From positions 1 to 64,000 of the forward strand of contig JBEKEK010000012.1 of the NCBI GenBank assembly GCA_050013875.1: 64,000 bases of DNA, given 5' to 3'. A program made the position numbers and the translations under genes. Below are positions 1 to 6,992 of the stretch, piece after piece. Each line of letters begins with the position of its first letter. Position 1 is the stretch's first letter. Under the pieces are notes generated by a model that worked only from the letters and a program-made list of their open reading frames with translations, was not told the origin of the DNA and searched no databases. The DNA comes from Trebonia sp050013875 (GTDB taxonomy: Bacteria > Actinomycetota > Actinomycetes > Streptosporangiales > Streptosporangiaceae).

Positions 1-1875
1 CGTCGGTGACGCGTTCAGCGCGCCCGGCTGCACCGGGTTCGGGAAGGCGGTCAGCACCGGGGTGGTGCTCCAGCCCGAGTTGCCGCTGCCGAGGTTGAAG
101 GTGTACCCGCCCGCCGTGTTTGACGGGTAGGCGTTGTTGTAGGCGCCCGGCACCCCGACGCCGCTGGCGGTCACGCCGCTGACGCTGGCCGAGCCGGTGG
201 TCTCCGCCTGCATGACGACCGTGCCGACGTTCGCCACGTTGACGTTGCTGATGCTGATGCCGGAGGCCGCATAGCCGTTGCCGCTGCCGCTCACGAACTC
301 GAATGCTTCGTAGGGGCTGTCCAGGATCGCGCCGCCGCTGTAGTTCACGGTGACGCCGGTGAACGCGGAGTCGTAGGAGTCGAACTGGACCGCGCCCATC
401 GGGTGGTCCCAGTTCGGGTTGTAGGCGCCCGCCCGGATCAGGTAGTTGCCGGTGACGTTGATCGTGCCGGACAGCGGGGTGAACGGGCTGAGGAACTCCT
501 CATTGGAGATGTCGATGCCGCTGCCGAGGGCGTTGTCGTCCGCGACCACGTTGTTGGAGATGGTGTTGTTGGAGCCGCCGTAGTCGGCGATGCCGTTGGC
601 CAGGGTCGGCGCGACGATGGTGTTGTTGGCGAACGTGATGTTCGAGTCCGCCGTCGGGTAGGACCAGATCGCCAGGCTGTCATCGCCGGTGCCGCGGATG
701 AAGTTGTTCTTGACCGTGCAGCTGGACGCGTTGCCGTTGAAGTTGACGCCGTCCGCGTCGGTGGACTCGATGACGCTGTTCTCCACCGTGCAGTTGCTGT
801 TGCCGTACTGCAGCCACAGGCCGACGTTGGTGTCCTGGATCCACAGCCCGTTCACCGTCCAGCCGCTGCCAAGCGAGCCGTCGATGGCGTTCGCGGTGCT
901 GTCGTCATGCCGGCCGACGGTGCTGCCGAGGATCGCGAAGCCGCTGAGGTTGATCGGGCCCGCGACGGCCGAGGTGTTGTCGATGAGCTCGTTGGTCTTG
1001 ATCTGCGAGTACCAGTCACCGGCGCCCTCGATCGTCCCCGCCTGGATCTGCAGGTGCGAGCCGATGAGGAAGGTGCCGCTCGGGATCCAGACCGCCTCCC
1101 CGGCCGCGTTCGCCGCGGAGATCGCCTGGTTGAACGCGGAGGTGGAGTCGTTCGCGCCCGTCGGGTCCGCGCCGTAGCTGGTCACCGAGACCGTGTTGGC
1201 GGGCTGGGCGGTGGCGGCCGGAGCGTCGTAGAAGTCCGCCACGTCGAGCGTGTAAGGCACGGCGGTGTCGGACGAGCCCACCTGGAAGGTCACGGTGGTG
1301 CCCGCCGGGTACGTCTGGCCGAACAGCATGCGGGCATCGTCGTAGAACTTGTGCGTCTGGCTGCCGGTGATGCCCGACGTCGTGATGTAGCTGTAGGCCG
1401 AGGTGAGGTTGAGCTCCTGGCTGAGCTTGGTGCCGTTCACGTACACCGAGAGCGTGCCCGACGCGCCCTGATTCAGCGCGTAGTGCAGGTCGACCGCGTT
1501 GGCCGGGCTGGTCAGGGTGAACTTCACGTACTGGCCGGTCGCGGTCAGCTGCACCGCTTCCCGGCCGGACGCCTCGGAGGGCAGGCTGCCCTGGGCGAAG
1601 GACGGGCCGATGATCGTGCCGTTGGTGCTGGCGTTCTCCGCCTCGTATTCGGTGAACGGGACGGTCGCGCCGGTACCGCTGGGGACGCTGAACGGGGACT
1701 GAGCCCAGTACGGAGGGGTGCCCGCCTGGGCGAAGGCCGGCGCGGCGACCGCCACCGCGAACACGGTTCCGAGGGCGGTGGCGACGGCCGCCATGAAGGC
1801 GGTCAGCCGTAGCCGGGATCTTGCCGCGGCGGCTCGGCCGCCCGGCGGTCTTTTCCGAAGGGACATCACGTGCAT
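1..1875 (-). CDS. Secreted GH87-type alpha-1,3-glucanase (mycodextranase), 3' end cut by window
   Basis: Predicted extracellular endo-alpha-1,3-glucanase acting on fungal wall or biofilm alpha-glucan. The minus-strand frame from the ATG at 1875 stays open for 625 codons to the window edge, so the C-terminus is missing. A signal peptide (Arg-rich start, hydrophobic 24-48, AFA-Q cleavage) is followed by a CBM6/35-like sandwich (about 75-215, starting EYEAENAS) and a pectate-lyase-like parallel beta-helix that opens with SVTSYGADPTG near 230. Acidic residues expected for GH87 catalysis are visible as DADGVNF (373-379) and GDDSLAIW (397-404). AGGGAG six bases upstream supports the start; an ATG at 1866 is the alternative. 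The family call rests on sequence resemblance; another beta-helix glycanase family is the main alternative. Confidence 0.82.
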   Translation of the reverse strand, partial: MHVMSLRKRPPGGRAAAARSRLRLTAFMAAVATALGTVFAVAVAAPAFAQAGTPPYWAQSPFSVPSGTGATVPFTEYEAENASTNGTIIGPSFAQGSLPSEASGREAVQLTATGQYVKFTLTSPANAVDLHYALNQGASGTLSVYVNGTKLSQELNLTSAYSYITTSGITGSQTHKFYDDARMLFGQTYPAGTTVTFQVGSSDTAVPYTLDVADFYDAPAATAQPANTVSVTSYGADPTGANDSTSAFNQAISAANAAGEAVWIPSGTFLIGSHLQIQAGTIEGAGDWYSQIKTNELIDNTSAVAGPINLSGFAILGSTVGRHDDSTANAIDGSLGSGWTVNGLWIQDTNVGLWLQYGNSNCTVENSVIESTDADGVNFNGNASSCTVKNNFIRGTGDDSLAIWSYPTADSNITFANNTIVAPTLANGIADYGGSNNTISNNVVADDNALGSGIDISNEEFLSPFTPLSGTINVTGNYLIRAGAYNPNWDHPMGAVQFDSYDSAFTGVTVNYSGGAILDSPYEAFEFVSGSGNGYAASGISISNVNVANVGTVVMQAETTGSASVSGVTASGVGVPGAYNNAYPSNTAGGYTFNLGSGNSGWSTTPVLTAFPNPVQPGALNASPT

Positions 1876-2236
1876 GGCTTACTCCCTGACGAGGTGGTGC
1901 GGCCGCCCTTGTGCCAAGGGCGGTGATGGCCGCCGCCCCTGGCAAGGGACGGCGGCAGGGAGGCTGCCGCGGCGAGCGCTGAGGTCCTGATCAGCGCTGA
2001 TATCTGATCAAGCGGAACTTAACATTAACAACATCGCACTGCAATAAGTCCACGAAAGAATGCAAGAAATCGACCATGAGCTGGGAAAGTACGATTGTTG
2101 CAGCTTTTTGCGGAAGAACCTCGCAGTTTGCGCTCATGGGACCGCAGCTATAGCGATCGAGCTGCAAGTAATTGCTGCAACTTACGGCCGACGTGTTCCG
2201 TGGTGAGGTTGTTTCCACTGTGACCAGACGGAAAAA
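1876..2236. promoter_or_regulatory. Promoter region of the GH87-type gene with repeated TGCAA boxes
   Basis: This AT-richer stretch holds no convincing gene. It carries five TGCAA/TTGCA boxes: CTGCAA at 2039-2044, TGCAAG at 2061-2066, TTGCAG at 2098-2103 and CTGCAA at 2162-2167 and 2175-2180. The last two are 13 bases apart, and the third is inverted relative to the others. It is the natural place for the promoter of the minus-strand glycanase that starts at 1875. The regulatory role is inferred. Confidence 0.4.
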
Positions 2237-2284
2237 CCACCGGCCGTTCAGAGAAAAGGATCTTTTCTGCTGAACGGCCGGTGG
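2237..2284 (-). terminator. Strong intrinsic terminator downstream of the GH16 gene
   Basis: Arms 2237-2251 and 2270-2284 are perfect 15-base complements, extended by 2252-2258 pairing with 2262-2268 around the loop GAT, with one bulged G. On the minus strand the hairpin is followed at once by TTTTT. It therefore has the full stem plus U-tract form and would end the GH16 transcript before the GH87-type promoter. Confidence 0.88.
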
Positions 2285-2348
2285 CTCTCACCTTGCGGGG
2301 CACGGGAACCTCGTCCCTGCCCGGCCTTTCTGGTCCGCAGGGAGCGGA

Positions 2349-3731
2349 TTACGGCAGGTGCCACACCTGGTTGGAGGTGTCCGCGCAGTCCCAGATCTGC
2401 AGCTGGGTGCCGGAGCCCCCGTAGCCAGTGTCGTCGAGGCACTTATTCGATTGCGGGTTGTACAGCTCTCCGTTGGATTGCGGTATGAAGACCTGCGCCC
2501 CCGTGTCATTGCAGGTGTAGAGATCCACGGTCGTGCCGTCGGCAGTGCCGCCTCCGTTGATGTCCATGCACTTGCCGAGCGCCTGCAGGGTGCTGCCCGC
2601 CTCAACCACGGTCCACTGCTGCGCGTTGGTGCCATTGCAGGTGTAGACCTGAACGGGGGTGAAGTTGGCGGAGTTCGCGGCCCGGACGTCGACGCACAGT
2701 CCTTGGTAGCCGGTGATCGCCCCGGTGGTCCCGGTTCCGCCGCCACCGCCGCCACCGCCGCCGCTGCTGCTCGTCGAGTAGGCGGCGACGTAGGCCACGC
2801 TCATCGTGCCGCCGGATGCCGTCGAGCTAGTCGGCGAGGTGCAGTTGCAGACGCCGTTCGGATAAGCGCCGCCCATTGCCAGGTCAAGGATGATCGACAA
2901 ATTGTGGTCGAACGCCGCCTGCCAGGTCGCCGTGCCCACCTGCGCCTCGGTCACGGTGAAGTACGAGTTGCCGTCCAGGTAGAACGTTATCGACTCAGCG
3001 GAGGTATTCGTCCGGTTGAGGATCATCGTGTAGGTGTGGTAACCGGACTGGCAGCCCGAGCACCCCACAAGCCCGCTGCCGATGCCGTCAGGCTCGTTGC
3101 ACGGGCCGCCCGGGTCGGTGCCGCAGTGCACCGTCCCTGACAGCTCGGACAGCGAGTTGACGTCCTCCATAATGTCGATCTCGCCGTTCTCCGGCCACTG
3201 GCCAGGGCCGAGCATCCAGAACGCCGGCCAGTAGCCAAGACCGCCGGACGGCTGCTCGATCGAGGCGGTGACCTCCAGCTCGCCGCCCGCGGGGGCGCCG
3301 ACGTTGGCGGAGGTGGTCTGAACGCGGCCCGAGGTCCACGAGCTGCCGCTGCCAAGGGCGGTGATGTCGAGGTTGCCATTGCCGTCGTTGTGCACGTTGC
3401 TCGTCGAGTTGGTCATCGTCTCGATCTCGCCGGTGCCGAAGCTAGAGCCGGCCCCGGTGTCGTACATCCACTGGGAGTCAATGCCGGATCCCGATGCGCC
3501 GCTGAAGTCGTCGCTGAAGACGGTCGACCAGCCGGATGGCGGGCCCGGAACCGCGGCGGGCACCGCCAGGGCCGCCTTGGCCGCCGGGGCGGCGAGAGCC
3601 GTGGCTGACGGCGCCATGGCCGCCGTCAGCGCGATCACCGGCGCGATGATCGCGAGCGCGATGACGCCGCTTGGACGCCATCTCGTCGCGCGCTTCCATG
3701 TATGTACTGCGCGTTGCGATATGCCAGGCAT
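2349..3731 (-). CDS. Secreted GH16 endo-beta-glucanase with C-terminal ricin-B (CBM13) domain
   Basis: Predicted secreted endo-beta-1,3(4)-glucanase (laminarinase-like). The 460-aa product has a signal peptide (hydrophobic 22-50), a GH16 jelly-roll (about 67-320) with the catalytic motif ENGEIDIMED (nucleophile E184, acid/base E189), a run of nine glycines, and a ricin-B trefoil (about 337-460) with QQW and QVW repeat ends. AAGGAGG lies six bases before the ATG. It is followed by a strong terminator and the GH87-type glucanase on the same strand. A 23-base palindrome sits 32 bases upstream of the start. Beta-1,3-glucan is the likely substrate, but GH16 also covers other beta-glycans. Confidence 0.93.
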   Translation of the reverse strand: MPGISQRAVHTWKRATRWRPSGVIALAIIAPVIALTAAMAPSATALAAPAAKAALAVPAAVPGPPSGWSTVFSDDFSGASGSGIDSQWMYDTGAGSSFGTGEIETMTNSTSNVHNDGNGNLDITALGSGSSWTSGRVQTTSANVGAPAGGELEVTASIEQPSGGLGYWPAFWMLGPGQWPENGEIDIMEDVNSLSELSGTVHCGTDPGGPCNEPDGIGSGLVGCSGCQSGYHTYTMILNRTNTSAESITFYLDGNSYFTVTEAQVGTATWQAAFDHNLSIILDLAMGGAYPNGVCNCTSPTSSTASGGTMSVAYVAAYSTSSSGGGGGGGGGTGTTGAITGYQGLCVDVRAANSANFTPVQVYTCNGTNAQQWTVVEAGSTLQALGKCMDINGGGTADGTTVDLYTCNDTGAQVFIPQSNGELYNPQSNKCLDDTGYGGSGTQLQIWDCADTSNQVWHLP

Positions 3732-3762
3732 GCCCGGCCTCCTTAACCCCGCTCCAGGGCTA

Positions 3763-3785
3763 GAAATAGGAAACTTTCCTATTTC
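3763..3785. promoter_or_regulatory. Operator-like palindrome before the GH16 gene
   Basis: Perfect inverted repeat: GAAATAGGAA, spacer ACT, TTCCTATTTC. Its centre reads GGAAACTTTCC, like the short GAAA/TTTC palindromes found upstream of secreted hydrolase genes in Streptomyces. It lies 32-54 bases upstream of the GH16 start codon, so a bound repressor could block the promoter or early transcription. Confidence 0.65.
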
Positions 3786-3880
3786 TTTACCGGAACGTAA
3801 CGTCGAGGTTTCGCCACGTCAATCGCAACAACCGTTAATAAAACGTGAATCACCAGTATTGGACGCGTGGGCGCAGGAGA

Positions 3881-3904
3881 CCGCGGCCGGGTCACCGGCC
3901 GCGG
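3881..3904 (-). terminator. GC-rich hairpin after the PAP2 gene
   Basis: CCGCGGCCGG (3881-3890) pairs perfectly with CCGGCCGCGG (3895-3904) around the loop GTCA. It lies 25 bases past the stop of the minus-strand PAP2 gene. There is no clear U-tract, as is common for terminators in high-GC actinobacteria. Confidence 0.55.
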
Positions 3905-3928
3905 CCCTGCTCACTGGCCTGACCGCCG

Positions 3929-5401
3929 TCACGCGGCCGCGGGCGTGGTCTCTTCGCGGCGATCGGCCGCGGTCCGGCGGCGCAGGCCCTGCGGCAGGCG
4001 GCCGCGGCGGGAGGCATCCTCATTCGGCTTGACGAGCTTCGTGGTGGCGGTCAGCCAGAGCGCGGCGAACAGCACGCTGGCGAGGATGTCGGTCGGGTGA
4101 TGCTCGCCCCGGTACATGCGGGCCGTGGCGATCATGACCGGCATGACGATCGCCGGGATCAGGAACAGGTAGCGCCACCAGCCGCGGGCGTGGCCGATGA
4201 CCAGGATCGCGATGGCGACGTAGAGGCAGGTGGTCGCGGCCATGTGACCGGACGGGAACGCCGAGGTGGGCAGGCCGGTGTCAAGGTGGGGAACCGCGGG
4301 CCGCGGGCGCTTGACGATTTCCTCGACTATCAGGAAGGCGCCAAGTTCGCCGAACATGACCACGGCGATGAAGATCACCGGCCGCCAGCGGCGGGTGACG
4401 GCGAGGAACACGACACAGGTGACCACGCTGACGATGAGGATGTCCTGGGTGGCCCCGAGGTTGCTGGCGATCAGGCTCAGGTGGTTCAGTGACGCCGTAC
4501 GGTGCGCGGCGAACCAGCGCGGGATCGTCCGGTCGCCGAGCAGGTCGCCGTTCCCGTTGTGGCTGATCATGATCAGCTTGCCGATGCCGGTGAGGAGGCC
4601 GACTATCAGCACCCAGATCACCACGATCCCGGCGGCGATACGGCCGTACTGTCTGACGCGTTCATGCTTCACGGTGGTCTCCGGTTCTGCTGGCTGGAGG
4701 TCGGTGCCGGCCTCGGGCTCAAGGCCCTCGGTCAGCGGGTCGGTCACCGGTGCCCCGGTGGCCTGACGGGACAATTCGAAGGCGAAGGCGGTGACGCCCA
4801 GCCAGGTGATGCCGAGCGCCCAGGCGCCAAGCACGTCGGAGAGGAAATGCACGCCGAGCAGCAGCCGGCTCACGCCGACGGCGACGATCAGCGTGACGAT
4901 CACCGCGGTGAACACCCGGCGCCACGGTCCGCGGGTCGCGGGCAGGAAGACCAGGAACAGGGCGCCGTAGCAGACGACCGAGCCGAGCGCATGCCCGCTG
5001 GGGAAGCTGTCGCCGGTCCCGTAGGCGACGGGGTCGGCCACCACCGGGCGCAGCCGGCCGACCAGCGCCTTGAGTACCGGGTCAAGCGTCAGCACGCCGG
5101 CCCCGGTGACCAGCAGGTAGATCGCCAGCCGCCAACGGCGCCTGATCGCGAGCACCGCGACCGCCAGCCCCGTCACCGTCCACAGCACGCCGTTGCTGCC
5201 GAGCCAGGTGACCGCCTTGATGACGCTGACCACCGCCGGGTGGCCGGCCACCAGGCTGTTCAGCCGGGCCGCGGCACTGTGATCGACAGACTCGAGCGGG
5301 GCCCAATTCAGCCGCACCAGGATAAGCAGGAGCACGAAAACGAACGCCGCCGTGGTAACCACGGTGAGCGGTGTGAGAGTGCGCCTGGCAAGGACTGACA
5401 T
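3929..5401 (-). CDS. Membrane phosphatase with two PAP2 domains
   Basis: Integral-membrane acid phosphatase of the PAP2 (phosphatidic acid phosphatase 2) superfamily, probably acting on lipid phosphates or polyprenyl diphosphates at the outer membrane face. The 490-aa product carries two full copies. The first has KALVGRLRP (111-119), PSGH (134-137) and SRLLLGVHFLSD. The second, after a charged linker, has KRPRP, PSGH and ARMYRGEHHPTD. Each copy brings about five or six membrane segments. No strong ribosome site precedes the ATG. A phased direct repeat lies just upstream (5430-5467). Substrate is unknown; two tandem PAP2 domains in one chain are less usual than one. Confidence 0.92.
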   Translation of the reverse strand: MSVLARRTLTPLTVVTTAAFVFVLLLILVRLNWAPLESVDHSAAARLNSLVAGHPAVVSVIKAVTWLGSNGVLWTVTGLAVAVLAIRRRWRLAIYLLVTGAGVLTLDPVLKALVGRLRPVVADPVAYGTGDSFPSGHALGSVVCYGALFLVFLPATRGPWRRVFTAVIVTLIVAVGVSRLLLGVHFLSDVLGAWALGITWLGVTAFAFELSRQATGAPVTDPLTEGLEPEAGTDLQPAEPETTVKHERVRQYGRIAAGIVVIWVLIVGLLTGIGKLIMISHNGNGDLLGDRTIPRWFAAHRTASLNHLSLIASNLGATQDILIVSVVTCVVFLAVTRRWRPVIFIAVVMFGELGAFLIVEEIVKRPRPAVPHLDTGLPTSAFPSGHMAATTCLYVAIAILVIGHARGWWRYLFLIPAIVMPVMIATARMYRGEHHPTDILASVLFAALWLTATTKLVKPNEDASRRGRLPQGLRRRTAADRREETTPAAA

Positions 5402-5429
5402 GGGGCAAGCAACTGCCCGCCGTTAAAGG

Positions 5430-5467
5430 CTTCACACCTTTTCGCTAACGACTTCACACCTTTTCGC
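5430..5467. promoter_or_regulatory. 16-base direct repeat phased at 22 bases (PHO-box-like)
   Basis: CTTCACACCTTTTCGC occurs twice without mismatch, at 5430-5445 and 5452-5467. The 22-base period is two helical turns, or two 11-base units, and the TTCAC core recalls the 11-base direct repeats bound by PhoP in Streptomyces. It lies in the divergent region between the PAP2 phosphatase (start 5401) and the DUF1206 gene (start 5530). PhoP binding is an inference. Confidence 0.5.
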
Positions 5468-5529
5468 AGCGCGCTGCGAGCCCGGTCGCCGCTGATGTTT
5501 GCGCGCTCGCCAGCGAGGTAGTCACGGGC

Positions 5530-6351
5530 ATGACCTCAGCACGAGCACCAGAAATAACGCGCACCGCCAGACGGGCCTCAGAAAGCCCGGTGGCACATTT
5601 CCTGGCCCGTGCGGGCCTAACCGCCCGGGGTGTCATCTATATCCTCGTTGGCTGGGTCGCGGTGCTTGTCGCACTGGGGCACAGTTCGCGCGAGGCGGAC
5701 CAGACGGGCGCCTTGCAGCTGCTCGCAGGCAAGTCCTACGGGCTGGTCTCGCTCTGGCTGCTCGGCATCGGGTTCGCGGCCTACGCGCTGTGGCGGCTGA
5801 GCGAGGCCGCGCTCGGCGTCAACGGCGACCGGCCGGGGGCGGGCCCCAGGCTCAAGTCGCTGGCCCGGGCGATCATCTACGCGGCTCTCTCCTACCTGAC
5901 GTTCACGGTGATCGCGGGCAAAGCTCACAGCCAGTCCGGCCGTCAGCAGGACATCACCGCCACGGCCATGCAGCACCCAACCGGGCGGGTACTGGTCGGC
6001 ATCGTCGGTCTGATCATTGTCATCTGCGGCATCACCCTGGTGGTCGAGGGTGCCCGCAAGAAATTCATGAAGTATCTGGAGACCGGCCGGATGAGCGCCA
6101 GGACGCGCCGCGCCGTCAAGGTGCTCGGCATGACCGGGACGATCGCCCGTGGGGTGGTCTTCGCCCTGGTCGGGGTGCTGGTGATCGACGCGGCAGTCAC
6201 CCACAAGGCAGCCGAGTCCGGCGGCATCGACAAGGCGCTGCTGACGCTGCGCGACCAGCCGTTCGGCGAGTTCCTGATGGTGCTGGCCGCGCTCGGCCTG
6301 CTGGTCTTCGGTATCTACGGGCTGTGCGAGGCCCGCTGGCGGAAGGTCTGA
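5530..6351 (+). CDS. DUF1206 family membrane protein
   Basis: A 273-aa integral membrane protein with about six transmembrane segments in three repeated helix pairs, each of the form ARAGLTARGVIYILVG (28-43), LARAIIYAALSYL and MTGTIARGVVFALVG. This threefold repeat is the mark of DUF1206. The biochemical role of the family is unknown. It is divergent from the PAP2 gene and shares its promoter region. A short hairpin directly follows the stop. Confidence 0.88.
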   Translation: MTSARAPEITRTARRASESPVAHFLARAGLTARGVIYILVGWVAVLVALGHSSREADQTGALQLLAGKSYGLVSLWLLGIGFAAYALWRLSEAALGVNGDRPGAGPRLKSLARAIIYAALSYLTFTVIAGKAHSQSGRQQDITATAMQHPTGRVLVGIVGLIIVICGITLVVEGARKKFMKYLETGRMSARTRRAVKVLGMTGTIARGVVFALVGVLVIDAAVTHKAAESGGIDKALLTLRDQPFGEFLMVLAALGLLVFGIYGLCEARWRKV

Positions 6352-6370
6352 GCCCAGCGGGAAGCTGGGC
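6352..6370 (+). terminator. Short hairpin after the DUF1206 gene
   Basis: GCCCAGC (6352-6358) pairs with GCTGGGC (6364-6370) around five bases, starting one base after the TGA. It is small and lacks a U-tract, so it is a weak terminator candidate. Confidence 0.35.
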
Positions 6371-6411
6371 GACCGAACGGAAGCGGACCCGGACGCGAAA
6401 GGGAAAATGAC

Positions 6412-6992
6412 ATGGCGGCTGTCGCGGTGGTGGCTCACTCACGGAAGAGCTTTGGGGGCGGCCTGCCCGAGCTGCGGCGGATCCTGGCGCTCGAAGGCGT
6501 GACCGATCCCTGTGGTACGAGGTCGAGAAGAGCCGCCGCGGCGCCAAGGACCGGCTGGGCCGCGCCGCCTACGTCGTTACCGGGATCAAGAACCTCCGTG
6601 CCCGCCCGGTGCGGGCGAGCATAAAGGTAGACGGCGAACGCTTCTTCAAGGGCAAGGTCTCCTGCGTGCTAACCGCGAACGTCGGCAAGATACTCGGCGG
6701 AGTCGAGGCTTTCCCGCAGGCGCAACCGGATGACGGGCGCCTGGAGCTAGGCGTGGTGACGGCCCGTAATCCCATCCAGTGGGCCAGGACGTTCGGCCGG
6801 ATTGCCACCGGGCATCCGGATCAGTCCCCCTTTGCCGAGGTCACGACCGGAAAGCGGTTCCGGGTCCGGTTCGATCGGAAGGTCATCTTCGAGCTTGATG
6901 GCGGCGCGCGCCCGGCTAGCAAGACACTGCGCATCAAGGTCCGCCCGCACTCGGTCACGGTCTGCGTACCGCCCAGGCCCGCAAGTGCCTAG
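6412..6992 (+). pseudogene. Decayed diacylglycerol/lipid kinase gene with large internal deletion and frameshift
   Basis: The ATG at 6412 opens with MAAVAVVAHSRKSFGGG and LPELRRILALEGVTDP, the start of an actinobacterial diacylglycerol-kinase (DAGK/YegS-like) protein. A one-base frame change then occurs near 6510. In the new frame WYEVEKSRR runs directly into GAKDRLGRAAYVVTGI, RNL-type text and the intact C-terminal lobe (NVGKILGG, FPQAQPDDGRLELGVVTA, FELDGG, VTVCVP). About 110-120 residues, including the catalytic GGDG region, are absent between these parts. The product cannot be an active kinase. The 3' end overlaps the next, convergent gene by four bases. Confidence 0.85.

Noticed and set aside
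403..1812. Long plus-strand open frame of 469 codons
   Set aside because: It is the antisense shadow of the GH87-type gene; its translation is Arg/Val/Gly-rich with no fold signature, while the minus frame gives a clear signal peptide and beta-helix.
1991..2218. 75-codon minus-strand frame
   Set aside because: No ribosome site, no protein resemblance, and it lies in the likely promoter region of the glycanase.
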